Assembly (NCBI RefSeq): GCF_046348265.1
Contig: NZ_JAXMEO010000014.1
Length of the DNA stretch: 64,000 nucleotides
DNA from: Pelomonas sp937871895
GTDB taxonomy: Bacteria > Pseudomonadota > Gammaproteobacteria > Burkholderiales > Burkholderiaceae_C
Reading direction: 5' to 3' (one strand)
A program made the position numbers and the translations under genes. The first letter of the stretch is position 1. Every line of letters begins with the position of its first letter. The notes beneath the pieces were generated by a model that saw nothing but the letters and a program-made list of their open reading frames with translations, was not told where the DNA came from and did not search any database. Below, piece after piece: positions 24,387-33,577 of the stretch.

Positions 24387-25022
24387 ATGTCTTTGGAACA
24401 GTTGGCCAAACTCAGTTCGGGCACGGACCCGTTGCTGGTCTCCCCCGAGGTCTTCCAGCAACTCGGCACCATCACCCGTGTGCTGCACGACACCATGCAG
24501 CAGCTCGGCGTCATGCCCAAACTCCAGTTGGCCACTGATGGCCTGCCGGACGCGCGCAGCCGCCTCAGCTACATCGCCACCAAGACGGCGGCCGCCGCCG
24601 ACAAGGTGCTCAACTCGGTGGATCAGGCCAAGCTGGATCACGCCGAGATCTCTGCCGCCACCCGCCGCATGGCAGACGCCATCGTGGCCGACCCGGTCAA
24701 GGCCGTGGCCAGCGGCGCGGTGCTCAACTTCGTCAAGGAAGTCGAAGACCGCACCTCGCGCATCGACCAGCACCTGACCGACATCATGCTGGCGCAGGAC
24801 TTCCATGACCTCACCGGCCAGGTGGTCGCCAAGGTTGTGACGCTTGCGAACGACCTTGAGGACAGCCTTGTCAAGCTGCTGGTGCAAGTGGTGCCGCCCG
24901 AGCAGCGCGAGAAGGTGGACCCCAGCATCCTGCAGGGCCCCGTGGTCAATCCCGAAGGGCGCACCGACGTGGTGGCCGACCAGGGCGAAGTGGACGACTT
25001 GCTGGCGAGTCTCGGGTTCTGA
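24387..25022 (+). CDS. cheZ: CheY-P phosphatase CheZ
   Basis: A 211-residue helical protein. The catalytic segment AQDFHDLTGQVVAKVV supplies the conserved Asp and the Gln that attacks the phosphoryl group. The extreme C-terminus QGEVDDLLASLGF is the CheY-binding helix. CheZ removes the phosphate from CheY-P. It is separated from cheY by 17 nt, and an intrinsic terminator follows. Confidence 0.96.
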   Translation: MSLEQLAKLSSGTDPLLVSPEVFQQLGTITRVLHDTMQQLGVMPKLQLATDGLPDARSRLSYIATKTAAAADKVLNSVDQAKLDHAEISAATRRMADAIVADPVKAVASGAVLNFVKEVEDRTSRIDQHLTDIMLAQDFHDLTGQVVAKVVTLANDLEDSLVKLLVQVVPPEQREKVDPSILQGPVVNPEGRTDVVADQGEVDDLLASLGF

Positions 25023-25042
25023 GGCTTCGCTTTGCTTGAAGG

Positions 25043-25073
25043 CGACCCGCCGTGTGCGGGTCGTTTGCTTTTT
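25043..25073 (+). terminator. Intrinsic terminator after cheZ
   Basis: CGACCCGC, loop CGTGT, GCGGGTCG, then TTTGCTTTTT. It ends the flhDC-to-cheZ run before the repeat element. Confidence 0.85.
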
Positions 25074-25090
25074 GGGGCTTTGGTAGTTTG

Positions 25091-25605
25091 GCGCGGCCCA
25101 TGCCGGGAGTCCGCCCCGGCGGGCGGGTAACTTTCTTCTGTCTTGCCAGAAGAAAGTCACCAAAGAAGAGGCGCTTCAATGCAATCCGCATCCCGCTGAA
25201 AAGTTCGCTCGCGTTGCTCGGGCTCAGCTGTGCTTTGAAGCGAGCCGCTTCGCTCTCGCCGCCGGTTGATCCAGACCATGAAGCATCGAACCTCTCGGCC
25301 GCTTAAGTCGCGGCTGAACGCCGACGACTGAGAAAACAGCCGAACAGCCGCGTCGCCCGAGCGACGCTGCATTTGGCTGGTGAGCCCGGCGTTCAGCCGC
25401 GCGTCGAACGTGGGGCTGGTGCGATGAAGCGGGGCCGTGATAAGTCCGACGCGAGAGCGCAGCGGATCGCCTGCAGGCCCTTCAAGGCGACAAACGCATG
25501 TCGAGCTCTGAAGTGGAAGAAGCGCCTCTCTTTTGGTGACTTTTCTCTGGCAAGACAGAGAAAAGTTACCCCGCCGCCGGGCGGGACTCCCGGCATGGGC
25601 CGTGC
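25091..25605. repeat. 515-bp palindromic repeat element with 87-bp terminal inverted repeats
   Basis: The left arm (25091-25177) and right arm (25519-25605) are near-perfect inverted copies. Both contain the block GTAACTTTCTTCTGTCTTG or its variant, and both end at GCGCGGCCCATGCCGGGAG-type sequence. Inside, a second perfect 15-bp pair lies at 25309-25323 and 25387-25401 (CGCGGCTGAACGCCG), and further matches (GCGAGAGCG) continue the symmetry. The element can therefore fold almost end to end. No transposase or credible gene is inside, so it looks like a non-autonomous dispersed repeat (MITE-like). The flanking 94 bp to flhB hold only a doubtful promoter. Confidence 0.8.
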
Positions 25606-25699
25606 CCAAATATCCCCACAGTTCGGCGCTCCGAACTGACCCCCATCTCCCCTCCTTTTCCCGCTCAAGTTTTGCGCCCCCCTCCGAACAATCGAGGGC

Positions 25700-26884
25700 A
25701 TGGCCGACCATGATGCTCACGACCGCCACCTGCCAGCCTCGGCCAAGAAGATCGAACGATCTCGGGCCGAAGGGCAGCTGCCGCGTTCGCGCGATCTGCC
25801 GCACTTTGCGGCGATTGGGGCGGGTGGTGCGCTGATCTGGTTTGCCGGGCCACGCCTGCTGGGCGCCACGCTGGATCTGATGCGCCATGGCCTGCGCTTT
25901 GATGGCCACCAGCTCGCGGCGGCCGACTTCATGCAGTCCCGGCTGCTGGAGCTGACCCTGGCCTTTGCGGGCGTGGCCGGGCCGCTGTGCCTGGCTCTGA
26001 CCCTGGTGGCGGTGGCGGGGCATCTGGGCGCTGGTGGATGGAACTGGACGCTCAAGCCTCTGGCGCCCAAGTTCACTCACCTCAACCCCCTGACCGGTCT
26101 GGCGCGCCTGCTCAGCCCGCATGGCCTGGGGGTGGCGCTCAAGGCCACCTTGCTGGCCCTGGTGCTGGGCCTCGTCGGCGCCTATGTGCTGCGGCAGCGC
26201 CTGGCGTCCTACGTCAGCATCATGGCGGTGCCTCTGCCCTCGGCGCTGGCCTATGCGGCCGAGCAGTTGGTGGGAGGCCTCGCGCTGGTGGTGCTGGCCT
26301 TGGCGCTGTTTGCCGTGGTGGACGTGCCCCTGCAGCGCCAGCTCTGGCTGCGCCGCCTGCGCATGAGCCGCGAAGAGGCCAAGCAGGAATTGAAAGAGGT
26401 GGAAGGCAACCTCGAGATCAAGCAAAAGGTCAAGGCGCGCATGCGCGAGATGGCCAAGCGCCGCATGCTGGCCGCCGTGCCGAAGGCGGACCTCGTCGTC
26501 ATGAACCCGACCCACTACGCCGTGGCGCTCAAGTACGAGGACGGCAAGATGGCCGCGCCACGTGTGGTGGCCAAGGGCGCCGACCTGCTGGCGCTCAAGA
26601 TCCGCGACATCGCCAAGGACGCCAAGGTGCCCGTGCTGCAGCAGCCGGCCTTGGCCCGCGCGCTCTACGCCCACTCCAAGCTGGACCAGGAGATCCCGGC
26701 CGCGCTCTTTGCCGCCGTGGCCCAGGTGCTGGCCTATGTCTACCAGTTGCGCGCCGCGCTGCGTGCCCGCATGGCGCTGCCGGTGGAGCCGCACCCGCAC
26801 GTGCCGCCCAATCTGGACCCCCACAACGACCCGGACTGGAAGCCGGACGCAGACGAATTTGGCGATGAGGAGGCTGAGGCATGA
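25700..26884 (+). CDS. flhB: Flagellar type III export switch protein FlhB
   Basis: A 394-residue export protein with four membrane helices and a cytoplasmic domain containing the self-cleavage motif NPTH starting at Asn269, the same position as in E. coli. FlhB changes export specificity from rod/hook to filament proteins after cleavage. The C-terminal tail after about residue 355 is Pro/Asp/Glu-rich. Its stop overlaps the flhA start in an ATGA. It starts a new block after the palindromic element. Confidence 0.97.
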   Translation: MADHDAHDRHLPASAKKIERSRAEGQLPRSRDLPHFAAIGAGGALIWFAGPRLLGATLDLMRHGLRFDGHQLAAADFMQSRLLELTLAFAGVAGPLCLALTLVAVAGHLGAGGWNWTLKPLAPKFTHLNPLTGLARLLSPHGLGVALKATLLALVLGLVGAYVLRQRLASYVSIMAVPLPSALAYAAEQLVGGLALVVLALALFAVVDVPLQRQLWLRRLRMSREEAKQELKEVEGNLEIKQKVKARMREMAKRRMLAAVPKADLVVMNPTHYAVALKYEDGKMAAPRVVAKGADLLALKIRDIAKDAKVPVLQQPALARALYAHSKLDQEIPAALFAAVAQVLAYVYQLRAALRARMALPVEPHPHVPPNLDPHNDPDWKPDADEFGDEEAEA

Positions 26885-28971
26885 ACGAAATGCTGGCCAG
26901 ACTGCAATCCGTGCTCGGCCCGCGCGCCGGCATCCTGGCGGCGCTCGGTGCGCCCATCGGCGTGCTGATGGTGCTCGGGATGATGGTGCTGCCCCTGCCG
27001 CCACTGGTGCTGGACCTGCTCTTCACCTTCAACATCGCGATGGCCGTGATGGTGATGATGGTGGCCGCCAACATGGTGCGGGCGCTGGACTTCGCGGCCT
27101 TCCCGGTGGTGCTGCTGCTGACGACCCTGATGCGCCTGTCGCTCAACGTCGCGTCCACGCGCGTGGTGCTGCTGCAGGGCCACACCGGCCCGGCGGCGGC
27201 CGGCAAGGTGATCGAGAGCTTTGGCCACTTCCTGATCGGCGGCAACTTCGCCGTCGGTCTGATCGTCTTCGCCATCCTCGTGGTCATCAACTTCATCGTG
27301 GTGACCAAGGGTGCCGAGCGGATTGCTGAAGTCGGCGCACGCTTCACCTTGGACGCGATGCCTGGCAAGCAGATGGCGGTGGATGCCGACCTGAACGCCG
27401 GCCTCATCAACGAAGCCGAGGCCAAGCGCCGCCGCGCGGAGCTGAGCGACGAGGCCGACTTCTTCGGCTCCATGGACGGTGCCAGCAAGTTCGTGCGTGG
27501 TGACGCCGTGGCCGGTATGCTGATCCTGGCCATCAACATCGTCGGCGGCTTCATCATCGGCGTGGCGCAGCACGGCCTCTCGGCCAGCCAGGCGGCTGAC
27601 AGCTACATCCTGCTGGCGGTGGGCGATGCGCTCGTCGCTCAGATCCCGGCGCTCCTGATCTCGGTCTCGGCCGCCATGGTGGTGTCGCGCGTGGGCTCGG
27701 ACAAGGACGTCGGCAGCCAGATCGGCCGTCAGGTGTTTGGCTCCGCCAAGGCCATGGCGATCACGGCTGGCGTGGTCGGCATGCTGGGCCTGATCCCGGG
27801 CATGCCTCACTTTGTCTTCCTGTTGATTGCGAGCGGCATCGGCTACCTGGCCTGGTGGCTGCGGCGCCGCGAGATGGCGGCCGAGGCAGCCAAGGCCGTC
27901 AAGCCCTTGATGCCGGTGGCCGAGCCGCAGGCCGAGGCGACCTGGGACGACCTTGTGCCCGTGGACACCCTGGGCCTGGAGGTTGGCTACCGCCTCATCG
28001 CCCTGGTCGACAAGACCCGCGAGAGCGACCTGCTCAGCCGCATCAAGGGTGTGCGCCGCAAGTTTGCGCAGGAGGTGGGCTTCCTGCCGCCGCCGGTGCA
28101 CATCCGCGACAACCTGGAGCTGCGCCCCAGCCAGTACCGCATCCTGCTGCGCGGCGCGGTGGTGGGCGAGGCCGAGGCCTACCCCGGCATGTGGCTCGCC
28201 ATCAACCCCGGCCACGCGGCGCAAAAGCTCATTGGCACCACCACCACCGACCCGGCCTTTGGCCTGCCTGCGGTGTGGATCGAAGAACGCCAGCGGGAAA
28301 TGGCCCAAATGGCCGGCTACACCGTGGTTGATTGTTCGACCGTGGTGGCGACCCACCTTTCACACTTGATGCAAGTGCACGCGGCGCGCCTCTTGGGCCG
28401 CGTGGAGACCCAGGCCCTGGTGGACCACCTGACCAAGCAGGCGCCGCAACTCATCGAAGACGTGATCCCCAAGATGGTCGGCATTGCCACACTGCAACGC
28501 GTGCTCCAGCTGCTGCTGGAGGAGGGCGTGCACGTGCGCGACATGCGCTCCATCATCGAATGCATGGCCGAGTACGCGCCCACCGTGACCGACCCGGTCG
28601 AGCTCACCAAGCGCATCCGCACCCACATCGCGCCGGCCATCGTGCAGCAGATCTACGGCAGCGTGAAGGAGCTCGACGTCATCGCGCTGGAGCCCGACCT
28701 GGAGCGCCTCGTCACCCAGGCGCTCACCTCGCCGCACGGCGCCGCGCTGGACCCCGGCGTGGCCGACACCCTGGCCCGCAGCGCCGCCGAGACCGCCCAG
28801 TCCCAAGAGGACCGCGGGGTCCCGGCGACGCTGCTGGTCCCCGACCTGATCCGCGCCCCCATCGCGCGTCTGCTCAAGCGCGCCGCGCCCCGCCTCAAGG
28901 TGCTCGGCCACAGCGAGATTCCTGAGACCCACACCATCCGCATCGGCTCCATCATCGGAGGTACAGCATGA
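26881..28971 (+). CDS. flhA: Flagellar export gate protein FlhA
   Basis: A 696-residue FHIPEP-family protein with eight predicted N-terminal membrane helices. The signature region between helices is visible as RRAELSDEADFFGSMDGASK followed by FVRGDAVAG. The large cytoplasmic domain (about 345-696) forms the nonameric ring that receives chaperone-substrate complexes. It is coupled by 4-nt overlaps to flhB upstream and flhF downstream. Confidence 0.97.
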   Translation: MNEMLARLQSVLGPRAGILAALGAPIGVLMVLGMMVLPLPPLVLDLLFTFNIAMAVMVMMVAANMVRALDFAAFPVVLLLTTLMRLSLNVASTRVVLLQGHTGPAAAGKVIESFGHFLIGGNFAVGLIVFAILVVINFIVVTKGAERIAEVGARFTLDAMPGKQMAVDADLNAGLINEAEAKRRRAELSDEADFFGSMDGASKFVRGDAVAGMLILAINIVGGFIIGVAQHGLSASQAADSYILLAVGDALVAQIPALLISVSAAMVVSRVGSDKDVGSQIGRQVFGSAKAMAITAGVVGMLGLIPGMPHFVFLLIASGIGYLAWWLRRREMAAEAAKAVKPLMPVAEPQAEATWDDLVPVDTLGLEVGYRLIALVDKTRESDLLSRIKGVRRKFAQEVGFLPPPVHIRDNLELRPSQYRILLRGAVVGEAEAYPGMWLAINPGHAAQKLIGTTTTDPAFGLPAVWIEERQREMAQMAGYTVVDCSTVVATHLSHLMQVHAARLLGRVETQALVDHLTKQAPQLIEDVIPKMVGIATLQRVLQLLLEEGVHVRDMRSIIECMAEYAPTVTDPVELTKRIRTHIAPAIVQQIYGSVKELDVIALEPDLERLVTQALTSPHGAALDPGVADTLARSAAETAQSQEDRGVPATLLVPDLIRAPIARLLKRAAPRLKVLGHSEIPETHTIRIGSIIGGTA

Positions 28972-30614
28972 TGAACATGCGCAAGTTCACCGCCCCCAGC
29001 ACCCGTGAGGCGCTGGCCCAGGTCAAGCAGGCCTTCGGGCCCGATGCCGTGGTGCTGTCCAACAAGTCGGTGCCCGGCGGCGTGGAGATCATGGCCATGG
29101 CCCCCGAGGGCCTGGGGCAGATCGAGCAGGCCGCACGCATCACGCCCGCCACGCCGACGCCGGCCGCCCGTGCACCGTTCCCCGAGCGCGCCAGCGCCCC
29201 CGAACGCCGCCCGGCCAGCGCCAGCCGCCAGACCGTGGGCCGCGACGTCGAGCAACTCGCCATGAGCACGCTGTCCTTCCAGGACTATGTGCGCGAGCGC
29301 ATGCTGCGCCGCCGCGATGCCGAGCTGCGCGGCCAGGTGGAACCCACGCTGGACGCCGCGCCGGCCCTGGCAGCCGCCAAACCCGTGGCCTCGCTCGACG
29401 AGGTGCGCCGCCAGCGCGAAGCCCGTGCTGCCGCTGCCATGGCCGTGCTGGCCCCGCGCAAGCGCGAGCCTGAAGCCGCCGCTGCGGCGCCCGCTGCCGC
29501 CGCACCGCGCCGTGGCGCCGCGCCCCGCCACCTGCCCGTGCTGCGGGACGAGATCCGCATCCCGACACAGCGCGAGCCCCAGCGCTTCCAGGGCAGCGTG
29601 CCCACGCTCAGCGATATGGCGCCGCCCGTCGAGGCCGCTGCCACCGGCATGCCGGCCCGCCGTGACACGCCCGACATGATGAACGAGCTGCGCCAGGTGC
29701 GCGGCCTGATCGAGGAGCGCTTCAACTCGCTCGCCTTCATGGAAAAGCTGCAGCGCCAGCCCGTGCAGGCGCGCCTCACACAAAAGCTGCTGGAGCTCGG
29801 CTTCTCGCCCGCGCTCACGCGCAAGCTGGCCGACGCCTGCCCCAGCGAGTTCCCTCCCGGTGAGGTGGCTGACGAGCAGGCCTGGGCCCAGCATGTGCTG
29901 ATGCGCAACGTCAGTACCGACGAAGCCAGCCCCGCGCTGGAAGACCGGGGCGGCGTGTTCGCCTTGATCGGCTCCACCGGCGTCGGCAAGACCACCACCA
30001 CCGCCAAGCTGGCTGCGCACTTCGCCACCAAGCATGGCGCCAGCCAGCTCGGGCTGATCACGCTAGACGCCTACCGCGTGGGTGCCCACGAGCAGCTGCG
30101 CGCCTATGGCCGCATCCTCGGCGTGCCCGTGCACACCGCGCATGACCGTGCCTCGCTGGACGACCTGCTGGAGCTGCTCTCGGGCAAGAAGCTGGTGCTG
30201 ATCGACACCGCCGGCATGGCCCAGCGCGACAGCCGCACGCAAGAGCTGCTCGACATGCTGGCCCACCCGCGGATCAAGAAGGTCCTGGTGCTCAACGCGG
30301 CCCAGCAGGGCGAAACCATCGAAGACGTCGTCACCGGCTGGAAGGCCGCCGCCTGCGAGGGCGTGGTGCTGTCCAAGATCGACGAGGCCGTCAAGCTCGC
30401 GCCGGCACTCGACACCCTCATCCGCCACCGGCTCAAGATCCTCGGCGTGGCCAATGGCCAGCGCGTGCCCGAAGACTGGCACCGCCTCAGCAGCGCCGAC
30501 CTGGTGCAGCGTGCGCTGCGCAGCCCGGCTCCCGGTGCCTGGCGCCTGGCCACGGCCGATGTGAACCTGATCTTTGCCGGCGCGCCGGTGGCCGAGCACA
30601 GCCTGAAGGCTTGA
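28968..30614 (+). CDS. flhF: SRP-like GTPase FlhF
   Basis: A 548-residue protein with an N-terminal B region (KFTAPSTREALAQVKQAFGP), a long Ala/Arg/Pro-rich linker (about 55-240) and an NG GTPase domain. The P-loop GSTGVGKTTTTAKLAAHF starts near residue 334, with DTAGMAQRDSR and LSKIDEAVKLAPAL further on. FlhF sets flagellum position and number, usually together with FlhG. Its start overlaps flhA by 4 nt. The intact GTPase next to a P-loop-less FlhG is notable. Confidence 0.95.
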   Translation: MMNMRKFTAPSTREALAQVKQAFGPDAVVLSNKSVPGGVEIMAMAPEGLGQIEQAARITPATPTPAARAPFPERASAPERRPASASRQTVGRDVEQLAMSTLSFQDYVRERMLRRRDAELRGQVEPTLDAAPALAAAKPVASLDEVRRQREARAAAAMAVLAPRKREPEAAAAAPAAAAPRRGAAPRHLPVLRDEIRIPTQREPQRFQGSVPTLSDMAPPVEAAATGMPARRDTPDMMNELRQVRGLIEERFNSLAFMEKLQRQPVQARLTQKLLELGFSPALTRKLADACPSEFPPGEVADEQAWAQHVLMRNVSTDEASPALEDRGGVFALIGSTGVGKTTTTAKLAAHFATKHGASQLGLITLDAYRVGAHEQLRAYGRILGVPVHTAHDRASLDDLLELLSGKKLVLIDTAGMAQRDSRTQELLDMLAHPRIKKVLVLNAAQQGETIEDVVTGWKAAACEGVVLSKIDEAVKLAPALDTLIRHRLKILGVANGQRVPEDWHRLSSADLVQRALRSPAPGAWRLATADVNLIFAGAPVAEHSLKA

Positions 30615-30663
30615 TTGGCATGACAGTCCCCCGGCCACGCGCAGCCAGCCAGCAGGTGCCCCA

Positions 30664-31449
30664 ATGAGCAACCGACTCGACGACCAGGCCCAGGGCTTGC
30701 GCAAGCTCTTCGCCACCACCCGGGCCCACTGGGTGCCGGTGCTCAGCAACCCCGAGGTGGCTTCGTCCACGGCGCTGCTGGAGTTGCTGTGCCGGGCCTA
30801 TGCCGAACTCGGCCTGCAGACCCTGCTGGTGGACGCAGGCGAACGCGTCGAGACCACCTCCGAGCTGGCGGCGGTGGACATGTCCAAATGCATCGAGCGG
30901 CTCTCTGGCCGCGTCAGCTACCTGGCCGCGCGGGGCTTGCCGATGCGCTATCTCAATCACCATGGCTCGGCCGCGGGCTTCCTGGACGCCGTGATTGAGG
31001 CGGCGCCTCAGGTGGACGTGATCCTGCTGCACGCCAGCGCCCCCGAAATGGCCCGCATGCTGACCCAGCCGCAGCTGCGCCCCCTGCTTTTGGCCGACAC
31101 AGACCCGCGAAGTGTGACGTCTGCCTACGCCAGCCTGAAATGGATGGCCCAACGCACGGGTTTGCTGGTCTACAGTGTTTTGATGTCCTGCCCTCCGCAA
31201 CTGCGGCTGGCCACGCGTATCGCGCAGCAGCTGTCCCAATGCGCCGACACCTACCTGGGTGCCGCGGTGGCTGATGCGGTCTGCTGGGACACCCGCGCCA
31301 GCCGTGCGCCGCTGAGCGCCGAGGTGCTGCAACTGGCCCGTGAGCTGCTGATGGCCAGCCCTCCGGGCGAACGTGCCTCGGCCGCCCTGTTGGCCGACAC
31401 CCAGCCTCTGCGCCCCTCGCGGCACGCAGCCCCTGTTTTTGCCCACTGA
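30664..31449 (+). CDS. flhG: FlhG/FleN-like MinD-family protein lacking the P-loop
   Basis: A 261-residue protein in the place where flhG (fleN, ylxH) normally stands, between flhF and fliA. The fold resembles MinD: VPVLSNPEVASSTALLELL aligns with the P-loop strand and helix, LGLQTLLVDAGE with the strand after it, and APQVDVILLHASAPEM with the Walker B strand. However, there is no GKGGVGKT-type motif: no Gly-Lys-Ser/Thr is present, so ATP binding by the usual mechanism is unlikely. No C-terminal membrane-targeting helix is obvious. The FlhG assignment rests on position and partial fold resemblance. Confidence 0.7.
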   Translation: MSNRLDDQAQGLRKLFATTRAHWVPVLSNPEVASSTALLELLCRAYAELGLQTLLVDAGERVETTSELAAVDMSKCIERLSGRVSYLAARGLPMRYLNHHGSAAGFLDAVIEAAPQVDVILLHASAPEMARMLTQPQLRPLLLADTDPRSVTSAYASLKWMAQRTGLLVYSVLMSCPPQLRLATRIAQQLSQCADTYLGAAVADAVCWDTRASRAPLSAEVLQLARELLMASPPGERASAALLADTQPLRPSRHAAPVFAH

Positions 31450-31458
31450 GTCGCCGCC

Positions 31459-32172
31459 ATGTACACCGCCAAAGGCCGTCTCGACAACAGCTCGCTGATC
31501 AAGCAGTACAGCCCGCTCGTGCGACGACTGGCGCATCAGATGGTGGCCAAGCTGCCGGCCAATGTCGAGGTGGACGACCTGATCCAGGTGGGCCTGATCG
31601 GCCTGACGGATGCGCTCTCCCGCTTTGACGTGGGCCAGGGCGTGCAGTTCGAGACCTTTGCCACCCAGCGCATCCGCGGCGCCATGCTCGACGAGCTGCG
31701 CGGCGGTGACTGGATGAGCCGCGGCGCGCGCCGCCAGCAACGCGAGATCGAGGAGGCCGTGCGCCGCGTTGAGCAGCGCTTGGGCCGCCCGGCGAACGAG
31801 GCCGAGATTGCCGCCGAAATGGGCCTGCCCCTGCCGGACTACCAGGACCTGCTGACCAAGGTGCGTGGCACCCAGCTCGTCTACCTGGAAGACATGACGG
31901 GCGCCGAGGGTGACGACGACTACCTCGACCGCCACGTGGCCGACGATGGCGCCAACCCCATGTCCTTGCTGCAGGACCATCGCATGCGCGAGGCCCTGGT
32001 GCAGGCCATCAAGAACCTGCCCGAGCGCGAGCAGTTCGTGATGAGCATGTACTACGAGCACGACATGAATCTGAAGGAAATCGCGGCCGTGCTCAATGTC
32101 ACGGAGTCGCGCGTTTGTCAGTTGCACAGCCAGTCAATTGCAAGACTCCGGGTCAAACTGCGAGACTGGTGA
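31459..32172 (+). CDS. fliA: RNA polymerase sigma-28 factor FliA
   Basis: A 237-residue sigma factor. Region 2 is clear (DDLIQVGLIGLTDALSRFD and FETFATQRIRGAMLDELR), region 3 follows, and region 4 has the HTH NLKEIAAVLNVTESRVCQLH. FliA directs late flagellar and chemotaxis transcription. Several sites matching its consensus are present in this window (fliE, fliS, fliD, two flagellins and the TPR gene). It is 9 nt downstream of the FlhG-like gene. Confidence 0.97.
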   Translation: MYTAKGRLDNSSLIKQYSPLVRRLAHQMVAKLPANVEVDDLIQVGLIGLTDALSRFDVGQGVQFETFATQRIRGAMLDELRGGDWMSRGARRQQREIEEAVRRVEQRLGRPANEAEIAAEMGLPLPDYQDLLTKVRGTQLVYLEDMTGAEGDDDYLDRHVADDGANPMSLLQDHRMREALVQAIKNLPEREQFVMSMYYEHDMNLKEIAAVLNVTESRVCQLHSQSIARLRVKLRDW

Positions 32173-32233
32173 GGGTAGGGCGCCGCAGGCGTAGCCGCCC
32201 CTCCGGCGTCTCAACACACCCTGGGTCCCCTAC

Positions 32234-33577
32234 ATGCTGAGCTGGAAACGAGGCGAGTCCTCGCCCCTCCCCGCGCCGACGCGCAGCTCGGGCCAGAGCG
32301 ACCTGGCCCTGGGTGCCATTCGCAAGCTCTCTGGGTCGGTGTCCGAGGTGGGCCACGATGCCGCCGAAGTGCGCGGTGCGCTGGATGATGTGCAGCGTGT
32401 GGTCAGCGCCCAGGCCCAGGCCATGCAGGCCTTGGCTGAAGAACTCAAGGGCGTGGCGCGCGCCCAGGTCGCCATCACGACGGCCACCACGCAGAGCAGT
32501 CAATCGGTGCAGCGCGCACGCGACGCGCTGGCCAGTGCAGGGGCCGAGGTCGAGGGCATGTCCCAGACCCTCAAGCAGGTCTCGGAGGCGGCGGCCGGCA
32601 TCACCCGCATTTCGCTGCAGACGCGGCTGGTGGCCTTCAATGCCTCGGTCGAGGCCAAGCACGCGGGTGACGCCGGGCGCGGTTTTGGCGTGGTGGCCGA
32701 TGCCATCAAGTCGCTCGCCGCCCAAGTCGAGACCTCGTCCAAGGCCATCGTCTCGGCCATCGCCTCGCTGCAGACCCGCATCGACCACTTCAGCGCCCAG
32801 CTGGTCGAGCGCGACAACACCAAGCCAAGCGAGGTGCATGCCGCTTTCCGCGCCGTCGAGACCGAGGTCACGGCCATCGCCACCTCGGCAGGCCAGAGCG
32901 CCCACCAGGTCGAAGCCCTCAATGCGCGCGCCCGTGAGCTGGAGTCCGAGGTGGGCGAGGCTCAGCACGGGCTCAAGGTGGCCCTCGCGGGCAGTGACCG
33001 CTTCCTCAAGCTCTCCGAAGATCTGATCGAGCAGATCGCAAGCAGCGGCGTCGAGGTCGAGGACGGCGAGTTCATCCGCCTGGCCCAGGACGCGGCGCGT
33101 GACATCGCAGCGCTCTTCGAGGAGTCGCTGCGCAGCAACGCCATCAGCGAGGCCGATCTCTTCGACGAGAACTACCGGCCCATCGAGGGCACCAACCCGG
33201 CCCAGGTGCTGACGCGCTTCTGCCAGCTGACCGACCGACTGCTGCCCGAGGTGCAAGAGCGCGTGGTCCAGGCCAACCCGAAGATCGTGTTCTGCATCGC
33301 GGCTGACCGCAACGGCTACATCGCCACGCACAACAAGAAGTACTGCCACCCGCAGCGCAAGGGCGACACCGTCTGGAACACGGCCAACAGCCGCTACCGG
33401 CGCATCTTCAATGACCGCACGGGCCTTGCCTCGGCGCGCAACACCAAGCCCTTCCTGCTGCAGACCTACCGGCGCGACATGGGCGGCGGCAAGTTCGTCA
33501 TCCTCAAGGAAGCCGCCGCGCCCATCGTGGTGAACGGGCGGCACTGGGGCGCCTTGCGCCTGGCGTTCAACTTTTAG
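32234..33577 (+). CDS. Soluble methyl-accepting-like protein with a C-terminal sensor-like domain
   Basis: A 447-residue protein without membrane helices. The first 265 residues are coiled coil with a receptor-like hairpin tip that has diverged from canonical receptors (ISLQTRLVAFNASVEAKHAG then RGFGVVADAIKSLA). The C-terminal 160 residues form a compact domain with IVFCIAADRNGYIATHNKKY, GDTVWNTANSRYRRIFNDRT and FLLQTYRRDMGGGKFVILKE, a PAS/Cache-like arrangement seen at the C-terminus of some bacterial receptors. The order, signalling domain first and sensor last, is the reverse of classical receptors. It lies 61 nt after fliA, and its 3' end overlaps the convergent ankyrin gene by 11 nt. Confidence 0.8.
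   Translation: MLSWKRGESSPLPAPTRSSGQSDLALGAIRKLSGSVSEVGHDAAEVRGALDDVQRVVSAQAQAMQALAEELKGVARAQVAITTATTQSSQSVQRARDALASAGAEVEGMSQTLKQVSEAAAGITRISLQTRLVAFNASVEAKHAGDAGRGFGVVADAIKSLAAQVETSSKAIVSAIASLQTRIDHFSAQLVERDNTKPSEVHAAFRAVETEVTAIATSAGQSAHQVEALNARARELESEVGEAQHGLKVALAGSDRFLKLSEDLIEQIASSGVEVEDGEFIRLAQDAARDIAALFEESLRSNAISEADLFDENYRPIEGTNPAQVLTRFCQLTDRLLPEVQERVVQANPKIVFCIAADRNGYIATHNKKYCHPQRKGDTVWNTANSRYRRIFNDRTGLASARNTKPFLLQTYRRDMGGGKFVILKEAAAPIVVNGRHWGALRLAFNF

Noticed and set aside
25665..25691. Possible sigma-28 promoter for flhB (TCAAGTTT followed by a CCGAACAA-like -10)
   Set aside because: The -35 is perfect but the -10 matches poorly, the spacing is off, and the start site would leave almost no leader before the ATG at 25700.
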